Part shown: one piece after another, positions 36,343-51,193 of the stretch
How the letters are laid out: every line of letters begins with the position of its first letter
Numbering within the stretch: position 1 is the first letter of the stretch
Source: Dolomedes plantarius
Lineage: Eukaryota > Arthropoda > Arachnida > Araneae > Dolomedidae
DNA length: 64,000 bases
Reading direction: 5' to 3'
Assembly: GCA_907164885.2 (NCBI GenBank)
Contig: OU015498.1
Coordinates: forward strand, 126,919,727 to 126,983,726
Position numbers and translations under genes: made by a program
Notes under the pieces: generated by a model
Databases searched by the model: none
Seen by the model: the letters and a program-made list of their open reading frames with translations, nothing else
Told to the model about the DNA's origin: nothing

Positions 36343-36737
36343 TCTCAGAAGGCAAAGGGTGGTCAGATACTGCTTGTGCCCACGCGAGAGAAGGCGTGTG
36401 GTGTTTTAGTTTGCGGTTGTTGGCTCTAGAGAGAGTCGGGCAGACAAGTAAAGTGCGTGGGTGCATTGAGACCTAGAAGACGCACTAGGCCTTGTTAGAT
36501 AGCAGTAAGAATCTAGATGATTGACCTAGTTAGATTTTTGTATATAATACTGTAAAATAAGTTTGCAGATAAATTAGTGTTGTGTTTGTGCTTGCAAAAG
36601 AAAATAAAACTTTGAATATTCACTGGTGTGGTACATAACTCTGTGACGTTACTTGTGTGAAAATTTACATGTGTACCATTGCAAACATCGAATTTCGAAA
36701 CGAACCAAAAGCGAACCCGTAGAAATGGAGTTCCACA
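36343..36737 (+). repeat. 5' LTR (U3 truncated or replaced)
   Basis: Nearly identical to 39789-40192 from AGGGTGGTCAGATACTGCTT through to GCGAACCCGTAGAA, including a TATATAA box and an AATAAA signal. The U3 start (TGTCGTGTCT) seen in the 3' LTR is absent. Confidence 0.85.
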
Positions 36738-36865
36738 CTGTCGCAGCCGGCAGGATCCGCATACCTGGATTGCTGCATAAGTGAGTGGTGAGTGAGTCGT
36801 CAGTGCAGGTGAGAAGCCATTAATATTTATATTTTGAGGGATCCGTTAAATAATATCCAAATAAG

Positions 36866-37900
36866 ATGTGGAGTATCAAAGGACTTAAAAAAGAAGATAT
36901 AAAAGTTGTTGCCGGAGAATGTGGAGCAGAAGTAACTCCGATTACCGAACTGAAAAACTTAATTTTAGACTCTGAAGAATATAAGAATGATCCAGAATTT
37001 GGTAAACAGAGCCTAATTACCGCGGTAGATGATAGAAAAAAACACGAGGAACGACAACATGAATTAGAACTGATAAGGGCCCAGAACGCGAACATAAATG
37101 CAGCGAATACGCAAGACGATAACGAGGATAGATGTCTAGTAAATATTATTAAAAGTGTAAAAGCATTGACCATTCCCTGTCCTAATAAGCCTGAGTTGTG
37201 GAATCTATTTTTCGCCTCACTAGAACGTGCTTTTTAAACAAAAAAAGTAGTGAAAGAACATAAAGCAGAAGTTCTAATAAATCTATTGGGTGAGAAAGCA
37301 GCAAACATCTTAATTTACATTGATGACAAAGAAATTAAAGATTATGAAGCGTTAAAGGCAATAGTGTTAAGAGAGTTCGAACCAACTGCACAAGTTTGTT
37401 TGGAAAATTTTAGACGGGCGAAACGGTCGTGAATGGAGACCCATGTACAATTTGCGTCGCAACTCAGTACGACCTTTCAATACTATTTAAGTCTACGAAA
37501 CTGCAAAGATTACAAAAGCGTATGCGATTTGATGGTTGCGGATAAATTGTTTTCCACACTGGATCAAGAAACACAAACTCACATAGGTGTGCAACAAGGT
37601 AACAGGTGGTTTCCGCCGATTGATCTCGGAAGGGAATGTGATACGTTTTACGTAGCTCGAGGAAAAACGGTACATAAACAAGCCTATCCAGATTCAAATT
37701 ACACTCGAAATAATACAGAACATGTCGGTACAACACCTGAGAAGGGGAAATACATACCACCTCTTATGCGAAATGAAAATGTTGGAAAGGCTGAAACCTT
37801 TTCGAAATATAGAAGCAAAGATTGTTATGTGTGTGGCTCGAATACACTTCTCGCACGTAATTGTGGGAAGAAACAACAAGATTCAGGAAGTTCGCATTAG
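36866..37900 (+). pseudogene. gag-like polyprotein with two internal stops
   Basis: A single reading frame from MWSIKGLKKEDIKVVAG to KKQQDSGSSH, interrupted by TAA at 37235-37237 and TGA at 37430-37432. The N-terminal part is a charged, helical region (ELELIRAQNANINAANTQ). Near the end is a retroviral-type zinc knuckle with CYVCGSNTLLARNC spacing (CX2CX4-X-X4C), but the histidine position is leucine, so even this motif is damaged. The TAG at 37898-37900 closes the frame, yet the protease frame continues in phase directly behind it. The role in an intact relative would be capsid formation and RNA packaging. Confidence 0.78.
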
Positions 37901-39064
37901 GCCAATACTGTACCAGATAAACATCGAAATAATAGCGACGAACCATTAGCAGCAAAGGTGGAAGTGAAATATTTCCAAACAAGAATCCCGATTCAACCTT
38001 TGGAGTATGTAGACCTTCTGATCAATGAACACCAAATTAAAGCGATTTTGGATAGCGGATCACAAATTCCTCTCTTGCATGCATCATACGTGTCGAATAC
38101 TGAGACGAATGGAAGAATAGTTCTCGTCTCAGATTTTGGAGAGGAAATCGAGGCAAAAATCTGCAAGGTGCCAATTAGTCTACACGCGAACAAGCATGGG
38201 AATAGGATCTTCCATCCCATAGAAATATTAGTCGCCGTTACCGATAAATTGAACGTCGCATGTCTCCTACCCCTCAGCATTTATCAGTTGCTTGTGAACG
38301 CCGGTGAACACAGCTGGAGCGAAGATTATGAAACAAGAACTCCTCTTGCTGAGGAACGGGCAGTGCCCTGTGAGGGGGAAAATAGCGACCCTTCACCCAG
38401 GGGGAACAGGGTTCAACGGAATACGGAGGAGGCACCTCGCACTGTATGTTTTGAGGTGGAGTCAGGCGATAAGGACCAAGAAATTCTAAACTGCCTACGA
38501 GCGAGGGACGATAGAGAAACAAAAATGACCGCCACACAATCGACAAAACTTAGAGAAGAACAAGAAAATTGCGGCTCTTTAGAATCCGTGAGAGGGAATT
38601 TGAAACGACAGAGAGGGAATTTTGTGTCGATTGACGGACTCAATTTCCATCGAGATAGAATACTATTAGGAGAAACGGAGATGCAGCTGGTATTGCCTTA
38701 CGATAGAAGAAGTAAAGTGTTGCATTTAGCACATAAATCAAGCATTGATGCTGAAAATACTCAGCAGGCAATTTGCCAAGATGTGAAAGATAACAAATCA
38801 GTGTTTGCAGAAACGCTTTCTATTAAGCGTAAAGTAGAACCCCAAAGCAGGTCTTCTAAAAGGCAAAGAAATACCCGGGAAAAGCATGGTTGTCTGGAGG
38901 AAAGAAGCATAAAGAAGGCTGGTGAAATCAGTTATTGTACTAAACATCCCAAAACGAAAACACAGTTACGAAGTCTTTTAGGTTTGTGTAATTATTATAG
39001 GGATCGGCCAGGAGCGAAACTGGCAAATGCAGATGTTGTGTCGTGTCTTCCAGTCGAGTACTAA
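37901..39064 (+). pseudogene. protease plus scrambled pol fragments in one open frame
   Basis: The frame is open from the TAG at 37898 to TAA at 39064 and in phase with gag; the first GTG/ATG-type start inside it is at 37958. The first 90 residues carry an aspartic protease motif (AILDSGSQIPLLHASYV). Later comes IDGLNFHRDRILLGETEMQ with LVLPYDRRSKVLHLAHKSS, the segment between RNase H and the integrase zinc finger. After that comes TKTQLRSLLGLCNYYRDR, the RT-RNase H connection, and GAKLANADVVSCLPV, the RNase H end. The usual order PR-RT-RH-IN is therefore broken. The RT catalytic core and integrase core are missing. Confidence 0.75.
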
Positions 39065-39653
39065 CTATCAGAAGTCACGAACTTTTATGATGGACTTAGT
39101 GTAGAACTTTTTAAATATCTTTTCTTTATATGTAGTGTTTTAACAATATTTTTCTTTCTTTCTTAGTTGCAGTATCTTAACGGGTATATATATTATGTAG
39201 TTAAGTGGTAAATCTATGTTATGCGGTGTCTAGTATGGTAAGAAGCGCTTTTCCTTTATTTCTAATTCATGTTATTCTGTTATCTTTAGTTATTTCAGGG
39301 TTATGAAGATAGGCATTTTGATTATTCATATTTCATTTTATGTTACCTGCGTAATTTTAGTTATTTCATGATTATGAAGATGTGCATTTTGATATCAGTA
39401 TTTCATTTTGTTTTTACCTGTGTATCATTAGCGATTAATAGTTTTGGAAATGTAGCTCAAAATAGTGGTAATTGCGATTATGTTTAATGCTAGGAGTGTT
39501 TATTTTGTTTATTATTATTTTTGGGATTTATGTCATTTGTAGTTATTGTTATTATTATTGTGAAATTTTGGTAAATTGAATATTATGTGTAAAGGCCGAC
39601 AGACAGGAAATTGTCAGTTGTGTGTTTGCAGATACATCTGCAACCACTATCTT
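39065..39653. other. non-coding 3' part of the LTR element
   Basis: AT-rich, with an imperfect repeat of GTTATTTCA(G/T)G(G/A)TTATGAAGAT (about 39290 and 39361). It may be the remains of the region after pol. No env-like frame is visible. Confidence 0.5.
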
Positions 39654-39663
39654 GGGGGGAAGG

Positions 39664-40192
39664 TGTCGTGTCTACCGCGTCACCCCTTTTTGTCTTGTCC
39701 CTTCTACTCTCTTCTCAAGGAGGCAGGGGGGAGGTAGGACAATGACCCCGGCTCGATAAAGGATTCGAGATTGTTGACGGTGCAACGTGCAGAAGGCAGA
39801 GGGTGGTCAGATACTGCTTGTGCCCACGCGATAGAAGGCGTGTGGTGTTTTAGTCTGCGGTTGTTGGCTCTAGAGAGAGTCGGACATACGAGTAAAGTGC
39901 GTGGGTGTATTGAGACCTAGAAGTCGCACTAGGCCTTGTTAGATAGCAGCCAGAATCTAGATGATTGACCTAGTTAGATTTTTGTATATAATACTGTAAA
40001 ATAAGTTTGTAGATAAATTAGTGTTGTGTTTGTGCTTGCAAAAGAAAATAAAACTTTGAATATTCACTGGTGTGGTACTGATCTCTGTGACGTTACTTGC
40101 GTGAAAATTTACTTGTGTACCATTGCAAACGTCGAATTACGAAACGAACCAAAAGCGAACCCGTAGAAGTAAAGAGGAGTTCGGCACCAACA
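39664..40192 (+). repeat. 3' LTR (529 bp)
   Basis: Starts TGTCGTGTCTACCGCGTCAC straight after the polypurine tract and ends near GGCACCAACA. Contains a TATATAA box at about 39985 and an AATAAA signal at about 40047. Its U3 part reappears, inverted, at 45830-46060. Confidence 0.85.
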
Positions 40193-41100
40193 AATAGTAT
40201 ATCCATCGTAACCTTACATAAAAAATGCATAATCACTATGTTGCGAAGTGTGTTGACGAAAACAAACAGACATTGAAAGAGAAATGCTATTATCAAGCGT
40301 TTTCGAAAAAAATCAATTTACACTTTTAGGTTCGTTCAAAACACATTTCAGGTTGTGTGATGAGCTTATGCGTAAAATAACAAGTACACTTGAAAACATA
40401 CCCCGAAAAAATACACTTGAAGTGGGAAAGGAACTGTATTGAGTTCGTGCAGAATGAGTAGGACATTCGCTTAAAGATGATAGTAATTCAGCTTCAAATG
40501 AGATTTATGTTTGCACATTTGATCTTCAAAAGACATTAATCTTTTGCAAAACTTTCAATCTCTATTGCATGCTACAATAGAAATATATACTTACACAACT
40601 ACATATTTCTTTTGTAGCATGGTTTACTGTTTCAATGATTCCCCTAGCAAGATAAGTGTCCAGAAAGACACAGTAGGAAGCAGTGGTTTTGAGGATATTT
40701 ATTTTTGTGTTTCCGAGCATTTAAGAGAAAATGCAGGAACTTACAAACTCATAACTTTATGTTCACATCGGGCACTGGGCAAAATAGAAAAAAAATGTAA
40801 AAATGGCCCGTGCTAAAACTATCTGCTTTCACAAGTGTTTTAAATCAAACCAATCTCCTAAAGCATAAAGTTTCAGAGGGAATATGAACCAAGACCAGAT
40901 TCCATTCAAATTTTGCTTGGTAGCTCAGTATGAGCTATATTTTGTAAGACAATATCAATAAAAAATTTTAAATATAGAGAATACCACATTACTGAAGCAG
41001 AAAATAAACAAGTAAAACTCAATGGTTGATTAATTATAATCGTTCATCTTTGAGATAATTTTTTTCAGAATTGAGTCTGAGGGGCTTGGTTCACTTTATA
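40193..41100. other. intergenic sequence, no gene seen
   Basis: AT-rich; a 90-codon frame at 40544-40816 was read and not recognised. Confidence 0.45.
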
Positions 41101-41121
41101 TATTTATGCATACATACATAA

Positions 41122-41775
<654 letters not shown>

Positions 41776-41777
41776 CA

Positions 41778-42050
41778 TATATTGCTGGCCATTAAAATTG
41801 CAACACCATGAAAGAGGGATGATAGAAACGTCGTTAGTATTTAAGCGCATGAAAGGAAAAATATGCTGGGATATGCAAAACATTAGTATTTAAGCGCAAC
41901 TGAACAACGCGGGAAAGAGAAACGGCATCTCAAACTCTGTATAAAAGGAAGGTTACTCAGCGTGTTTTTGATTCGGAAATCGCATTTAAATGTTGGTTGT
42001 CTGTGGGAAGATCGTGTTATGCCTCGTATAAATGTCCAATGGTTGAAGTT
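41778..42050 (+). mobile_element. 5' fragment of a third Tc1-like family
   Basis: Begins CATATTGCTGGCCATTAAAA, followed by TTGCAACACCATGAAAG, clearly related to the termini of copies A-C but distinct. About 88 bases in is GGGATATGCAAAACATTAG. An ATG at about 42018 begins MPRINVQW, in place of the MPRRKQ start of the other family, and then homology stops. The rest of the element is missing. Confidence 0.75.
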
Positions 42051-43640
42051 TTTAAGTCCCTATTCTATGTTATATTATCCTATTTTACACCCTAATATAT
42101 CTTAAAATACCATTGCAATCATTATCATCCACGCTTATATTTTCTAAATTTATCTTTTAGAAATAATTTATACTAATATTTTACGATATGGTTTCAGGAG
42201 AAGAATTTAATCTGATAATTCCATTAAAAGAAAATGGATCAAGTAATACGCTTACCTATAAAATGAAACAAAAAATTATCTTTTTTTCGAATTTCACGGT
42301 TAAAAAAAGAATGAAATTGTTTTTAACAAAAGAAGTAAAAATTTTGGGTTTTTCTTTAATTCGGTCTGTGGGTTTTGAAATTAAAACACCTAATTAGGGA
42401 ATGTGGTAAAGAATTGGAACGAACGTTGCACAATATTTCCTCTGGAAATTCCAAGGGTATTAAAATTCCTAATATAAGTTCCTTTTATATGAATAAATGG
42501 AAATATTATTTTAATTGTTTGATCATAATATTTGTAGATGTAATTAGTTTGTTTAAAGGTTATTATTGAGATAAAAACAAAGCATAAATGGTGTTTACTT
42601 TACACGTAAGCCGAACTGCATACAAATTTGTAATTATATTGAATTTAGAGTCAATGAAAAGTTGTGAAACTTTAATATTCCATTTATTAGAACTAATTAA
42701 TATCTTATTAATATAGCATTATAGAAGAAGGGAAGCATATAACTGCTTAGTAGAAATTCTTTCACTTGTAAACTGATCAGAAAAAAATAAAAGATACATC
42801 ATCATTATAATTCTTGAAAGTTTTTTTCCCATGACGTTAAACATTATTTGCTTGTTTTAAAAAATCCTAGTTAAAAAAAGGTATGAATTAACATGGTATA
42901 TATAATTAGTACTCTTAAACACATATCCTTGAGTTAATATGACTAGAAATTTAATTATCATTGCACTGAAAAGTACTAATAAACACCATAGTCACATTAA
43001 ACTTTATATTATTGAAATAATGAAGTCTTATATTTCTAGTATTCATTTCTTTTTCAATCTTATTTTAATTAATCTCAGGGTTTTTAGAAATATTTAAATA
43101 AAGTTGGTATACATATTCAGCGCAAGTTTCTTTCTTATTTTAAGATTCTCTATAGTGTCCTTTGCGTGGATTTTTTCTGAATAATTCAAAAATGCACATC
43201 ACAAAGCTGTGTTGAAAGAAGAATTATACGAACTGACAGAAGAAAGAGGTGAGAGAGTAAAAAGCAGTCAAGGCACTGCAGCAAGTGGAGGTAAGTACAA
43301 AAACATTACACAGGTCTGCGACAAAAAAATTGTCTCAAATGTAATCAGTGATTTTTATAGTATATTTGGTGCTGATTATGGGAAAATTATTGAAAAAAAT
43401 TGCATCATGTACAGTTTTCTTGCAATTAGCATGTCTAGTTTTGTAAATTTGTGCATTTTTTAAAATAAGGTAGCACCATGAGCTGAAACAAAATTTCAAA
43501 TATTTCCCAAGAAGCCGTTATATTTTGATTACAAACACTTTTAAAAAGTAATGGGAAAAAGTTTTAAGGAGTTTGCAAGGAAATAGACGTTCTTATATAT
43601 ACTGGACAGTCGTACTAAAACTAGTGTAATACAGTTAAAG
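42051..43640. other. AT-rich intergenic sequence
   Basis: Frames at 42188-42397, 42375-42569 and 43209-43463 were read; none has a recognisable domain. Confidence 0.5.
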
Positions 43641-43877
43641 CTGCATCACTTTCCTAATAGTGCCTGGCTATCGACCTTCCCTCCCATCCCTTACCTTCTC
43701 CCTCCAATGACATATTTCGTGTCAGTGCCTGCCTGTCCCGGCCATCCTCCTTCCCACCACCTTCCACTGTACCACATTCTCCTTCAGTTCATCTCTTTGC
43801 TCTATGCTGTTCACGTGCTGTTTCTGGTTTTATAAAGTGGTGATTTTTTTAACACTTTTGTAGTTGATTTGAGGGCA
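43641..43877. other. pyrimidine-rich leader before a broken repetitive gene
   Basis: A CT-rich stretch with runs such as CCTTCCCTCCCATCCCTTACC, unlike its AT-rich surroundings. It directly precedes the start codon of the following pseudogene and may be its 5' untranslated region. Confidence 0.4.
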
Positions 43878-44925
43878 ATGGCTTCCAGACAATTCTCCAA
43901 TTCACCAAATTGTTTCTGCTACATTTGTGGTAACTATAGAGTTAAAAAGCAACAAAGAAACGCTTCAGATTTTGTTGAGAAAGTGAATTTTGCTTATTTT
44001 GGCATGAAATTAGGTGATGAATGTAAGCCTTGGGCCCCACACAAAGTTTTCTCAGTCTGTGTCGAAGAACTAAGACAGTGGTTTCAGAGTAAAAAAGCAG
44101 TCCTTTCGTTTTGGAATACCTATGGTTTGGAGAGAGCCCAAAAATCATAATGATGACTGTTATTTTTGTTACTGAGATGAGCAAGGTTTCAATTTAAAAA
44201 ATAAGAAAGATTTCTTATCTAAATCATCATCTCATCCCGTCAGCCATTAGTTCTATTCCTCATTTACCCGAAGTACCAATACCTTCTCCTCCAGATTCTC
44301 TGGATGATACGAGTATTTTAGATGATTCCGAACCATTGCCTTCAGCATGTAATAGTAATGAAGACAGTGATTGCTATGACCCTGGCACAAGCTAACCTAT
44401 TTTTTTCACCCAATCTGAACTGAACGATTTAGTTAGAGACTTAGGACTGTCTCCCAGAGGATTCAGCAGATGTTTTAGTATCTATATTTAAAGAAAAACA
44501 TTTGTTGACTCCAGGTACGGGCTTTTCTTGGTATCGAAATAGGGAAAAGAAGTTTGTGCCTTTTTTCTCTCAAGAGGGTGACCTTGTTTTTTGCAGTGAT
44601 GTTTCTGAAGTTATGGCAAGTTTTGGGATAGAATATGTGCCGGAAGAATGGAGACTTAATCGATTCCTCCAAAAGAACCTTAAAAGCAGTGCTTCTATGC
44701 TACGGCAATAAGTATGCTTCGTGCCTGTTGGACATTCGGTCTATCAAATAAATATGTTGTGAAAATCTTCAGCTGGTCTTAAATAAAATTTGTTATTCAG
44801 ATCATAAATGGATAATTAGTGGCAATTTAAAAGTAATTTCAATGTTGCTTGGTTAACAGAGTGGCTACACAAAGTTCCCTTACTTTCTCTGCAAATGGGA
44901 CATTGTGACAGGAAGCAACTCTATA
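43878..44925 (+). pseudogene. broken copy of an uncharacterised repetitive invertebrate protein gene
   Basis: Begins MASRQFSNSPNCFCYICGNY with KAQ-type and cysteine motifs (CYICGNY, SVCVEELRQW) suggestive of a zinc-binding module. It continues in other frames with VPIPSPPDSLDD, acidic serine-rich sequence, QSELNDLVRDLGLSPRG, LTPGTGFSWYRNREKKFVPF, FSQEGDLVFCSDVSEVMASF, GIEYVPEEWRL, ASCLLDIRSIK and VISMLLGXQSGYTKFPYFLC. I recognise this order as a protein family repeated in many invertebrate genomes, probably transposon-borne, but cannot name it. At least three frame changes and several stops are present, and the C-terminal part is absent. Confidence 0.6.
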
Positions 44926-44951
44926 TAAAGAATAGAGGAATTCTCTAAGAA

Positions 44952-44956
<5 letters not shown>

Positions 44957-45043
<87 letters not shown>

Positions 45044-45045
45044 AT
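44957..45045. repeat. compound (TA)n(CA)n(TA)n(TG)n microsatellite
   Basis: TA, CA, TA and TG runs in succession; the CA-TA-TG part is palindromic. Confidence 0.9.
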
Positions 45046-45829
45046 GTAGGTAAAACACACTTAATAATTAAGATTATAGGATATAATTAATAAATAACGT
45101 GCGTTGTAATGTCTTTCTTTAAATATATTTGGATTGTGAAAACTCTGTAAGACTCTACTCAACTTGTTCCAACTAGCGGCGATCCAATTTTTAATTGCTT
45201 GATTATTACTGAAGATTATTAGAAAAAGGTGCGCAATTTTTCTGATAATGGGAGGTAGCATGAGAGTATATTAAAATATTGGATCACGGCAAGCACTAAT
45301 ATTTGATTCCTTAACTTTAAATAACTAGATATGACTGTGACATTTATTTTGCATTTTATTCTTTTACTTGTTAAATTGGCTGGTATATTGTTTTTTTTTT
45401 TCGTGGCTGGTAAATATTCAACATAGTTAATTATTAATTTTAGAGTGTTTTATTTTTGTTTTTTCAATTAATAGTAAATTTTGTATAATGTACCCATACC
45501 CTTGTTTAAACTGTGCTGGTAAGGCAATGTAATCATCCATAAGATCATCGCCATTTTTGCACATTCCCAGAACTACACTGGATAAAGGGATTAGAAAAAG
45601 TATCCATTACAAGAAGGCATCCGAAAAACAACCCCTTTTTGATGACTTTTGCAAACGGAGGGAAAGGGATGGTCGAGCATCTGACTGTGAGAGAAAGGCG
45701 CATGGATACTTCGAGCATCGCAAACCGCCGGGTTTAGTCCCAGTGTTTAAAAAAAATAAATCCTGATTTGATGCATGATCAAAGTTTGAAAATAAAATAA
45801 TATACAGCCTATCATTTTATAATTCAAGC
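45046..45829. other. intergenic sequence, no gene seen
   Basis: A 69-codon frame at 45557-45766 has a charged, somewhat protein-like composition (RRERDGRASDCERKAHGYF) but no recognisable relative. Confidence 0.4.
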
Positions 45830-46060
45830 CCCTCAAATTCTGTTGGTCCGATTTTCCCTTTTAAAATCAAGGTGTGAAGACGCCCTCATTTTCACCCACG
45901 CGTAGCCATACAAAGGGGTGCCGAGATCAACTGGAGGGAGAAGGGCACCGTGAACAATCTCGAATCCCTTATCGAGCCGGGTCATTGCCCTACCCCCCTG
46001 CCTCCTTGAGAAGAGAGTAGCAGGGACAAGACAAAAAGGGGTGTCGCGGCAGACACGACA
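45830..46060 (-). repeat. LTR fragment (U3 part), relative of the 36-40 kb element
   Basis: On the reverse strand it starts TGTCGTGTCTGCCGCGACAC and follows the U3 of the 3' LTR for about 130 bases (including ACTCTCTTCTCAAGGAGGCA and GGATTCGAGATTGTT), then diverges. No internal element sequence is attached, so it is a truncated solo LTR or a related subfamily. Confidence 0.8.
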
Positions 46061-49437
<3,377 letters not shown>

Positions 49438-49439
49438 TT

Positions 49440-49781
49440 TTCTAATGGGATAACTGAGCCTAGGCTCATCGCCGGAGGCATCCGGCAGTGTGTGACCACT
49501 TCGCCGCATGCGTTGCCCCGGGTGCACCACAAGGGATGGGTCCACGCTGCACCCGTTTAATGGTCCTCGAATTTTGAGCCAAGTGGCGGGATCAGACCAC
49601 CAGACCCATCCACCCCTAGAGGTAATTTGAGAACTTGGAGGACATTGCAACCACGACAGATTTTACGTGCACCGGCCACCATTAGTGAACACAAAGATGG
49701 ATTTTGCCGGCTACCGGCGTCGAACCAGAGAGGTTCAGATCTCAGGCTCTCTATGTTTGCCAACTGGGCCACCGCGCCCTG
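49440..49781 (-). repeat. tRNA-derived SINE
   Basis: On the reverse strand it begins GGGCGCGGTGGCCCAGTTGG. TGGCCCAGTTGG fits the RNA polymerase III A box and GGTTCGACGCC, about 45 bases further, fits the B box. A roughly 270-bp non-tRNA body follows (core TCCTCCAAGTTCTCAAATTA) and a CA-rich tail. It is much more GC-rich than its surroundings, and TA arrays lie on both sides. The core recurs at 28379-28550. Confidence 0.82.
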
Positions 49782-49784
49782 TAT

Positions 49785-49786
<2 letters not shown>

Positions 49787-49815
<29 letters not shown>

Positions 49816-49830
49816 CATATATATATATAC

Positions 49831-49929
<99 letters not shown>

Positions 49930-49935
49930 TATATA
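49787..49935. repeat. (TA)n microsatellite between SINE and Tc1 element
   Basis: About 150 bp of TA with some TACA units; its end supplies the TA target site of the Tc1 element at 49936. Confidence 0.92.
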
Positions 49936-50099
49936 CACTCATGGACAAAAAAATTAGCGCACCATGAAGTAATTGCGGGATCGTAACGAAACTTGCAAAG
50001 AAGGTACATGTCGGGGAGATATGCAAATGCTTAGAAATGCAGCGTGATTGCGCATTACGTATAGCCGGTAGAGGGCGTTGAATATCGTACTCTGTGGAA

Positions 50100-50106
50100 T
50101 ATAAAA
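50100..50106 (+). promoter_or_regulatory. TATA box of the intact Tc1 transposase
   Basis: TATAAAA, 62 bases upstream of the ATG, in a spacing that fits a short 5' leader. There is no other good candidate between the TIR and the start codon. Confidence 0.55.
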
Positions 50107-50167
50107 CAGGTAACCAAAGCTTGTTTGAGTGTGCTGAATCATTTACAAAGGAAGAGCTGAGATAGAC

Positions 50168-51193
50168 ATGCCATTACGCCGTGTTCGAAGACAATATAAG
50201 CAGTTCTCGCAGTTTGAGAGGGGGAGAATCGTCGGGATGATGGAAGCTGGGTGGTCAGCTAGGCCAGTAGCTCGTCAATTAGGCCGCTCTGATTGTGTTG
50301 TGTGGAGGTGTTGGGACCAGTGGACCCGAGAGATGTCATGTACACGAAGACCAGGCTCAGGACGCCCTCGACAGACCAGTCGTCGAGAAGACAGCCACAT
50401 CGTAAGAAATGTACGCGTACAGCCAACTGCTTCATCGGCCGCCATCCAGGCACAGGTAGCACCTTCACTAGGGGCCTCTGTGTCTTCTCGAACCATACGA
50501 AGGCGCCTGGCTGAAGGACAGTTGGTATCGCGGCGCCCATTACGTGTGCTGCCCTTGACGCCCACCCATCGACGCCTCCGTTTGGAGTTTTGCCGCGCAC
50601 GAGGAAACTGGACTGCAGCGGAATGGAACCAGGTCGTCTTTAGCGACGAATCAAGATTCAATCTCGGCAGTGATGACAATCGTGTTCGTGTGTGGAGAGC
50701 CCGTGGTGAACGCTTCAATCCTGCCTTTGCTGTACAGCGACACATCGCTCCCACAGCTGGTGTGATGGTATGGGGTGCCATTGCCTACAATATACGGTCA
50801 CCCCTAGTATTGTTCCGTGGCACCATGACAGCCCAGCGGTATGTTCATGAAATCCTGCAACCACATGTGTTGCCACTCATGCAACGGCTCCCAGGAGCCA
50901 TTTTTCAACAAGACAATGCTCGGCCTCATACGGCAAGGGTGTCACAAGACTGTCTCCGCACTGTTACTACCCTTCCTTGGCCTGCCCGATCCCCAGATTT
51001 GTCTCCAATCGAGCAGATCTGGGATCATTTGGGACGACGAGTTGGGCATCCCACGAGTTTGACCGAACTAGAGGCAAGGTTACAGCAAATATGGAACGAA
51101 ATGTCTCAAGACATCATACAGAACTTGTATGACTCAATGCCCGATCGTATCGCATCGTGCATTCGCGCTAGAGGGGGTCCAACGGAGTATTAA
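50168..51193 (+). CDS. Tc1-family transposase, intact, 341 aa
   Basis: Cut-and-paste transposase that binds the element's TIRs and inserts it at TA; it acts in the nucleus. Starts [19 protein letters not shown]. Residues 10-60 form a paired-like HTH ([20 protein letters not shown]), followed by an AT-hook-like [11 protein letters not shown] and a second HTH ending [20 protein letters not shown]. The catalytic residues are D160 (VFSDESRF), D249 ([12 protein letters not shown]) and E282 ([11 protein letters not shown]). The spacing between the last two is 32 residues, not the 34 of copies A-C. The length is normal for Tc1 (about 340 aa). The ATG is chosen because it matches the conserved N-terminus and follows the TATA box. 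No stop or frameshift. Confidence 0.95.
   Translation: MPLRRVRRQYKQFSQFERGRIVGMMEAGWSARPVARQLGRSDCVVWRCWDQWTREMSCTRRPGSGRPRQTSRREDSHIVRNVRVQPTASSAAIQAQVAPSLGASVSSRTIRRRLAEGQLVSRRPLRVLPLTPTHRRLRLEFCRARGNWTAAEWNQVVFSDESRFNLGSDDNRVRVWRARGERFNPAFAVQRHIAPTAGVMVWGAIAYNIRSPLVLFRGTMTAQRYVHEILQPHVLPLMQRLPGAIFQQDNARPHTARVSQDCLRTVTTLPWPARSPDLSPIEQIWDHLGRRVGHPTSLTELEARLQQIWNEMSQDIIQNLYDSMPDRIASCIRARGGPTEY

Larger units (their letters stand above)
36343..40192 (+). mobile_element. defective Ty3/gypsy-type LTR retrotransposon
   Basis: Two LTRs in direct orientation (36343-36737 partial, 39664-40192) enclose about 2.9 kb carrying gag-like, protease and scrambled pol sequence on the + strand. A polypurine tract (GGGGGGAAGG, 39654-39663) directly precedes the 3' LTR. 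After the 5' LTR comes a CTGTCGCAGCCGGCAGGAT stretch in primer-binding-site position. The pol region is far too short for a working element. The 600 bases between the last ORF and the polypurine tract are AT-rich and non-coding. Confidence 0.85.

Noticed and set aside
36866..39064. Endogenous virus with an envelope gene
   Set aside because: No env-like frame or membrane segment follows pol; the 600 bases before the 3' LTR are non-coding, so it is treated as a plain LTR retrotransposon remnant.
50259..50781. Reverse-strand frames of 113 and 168 residues
   Set aside because: They lie opposite the intact Tc1 transposase and show no independent domain.
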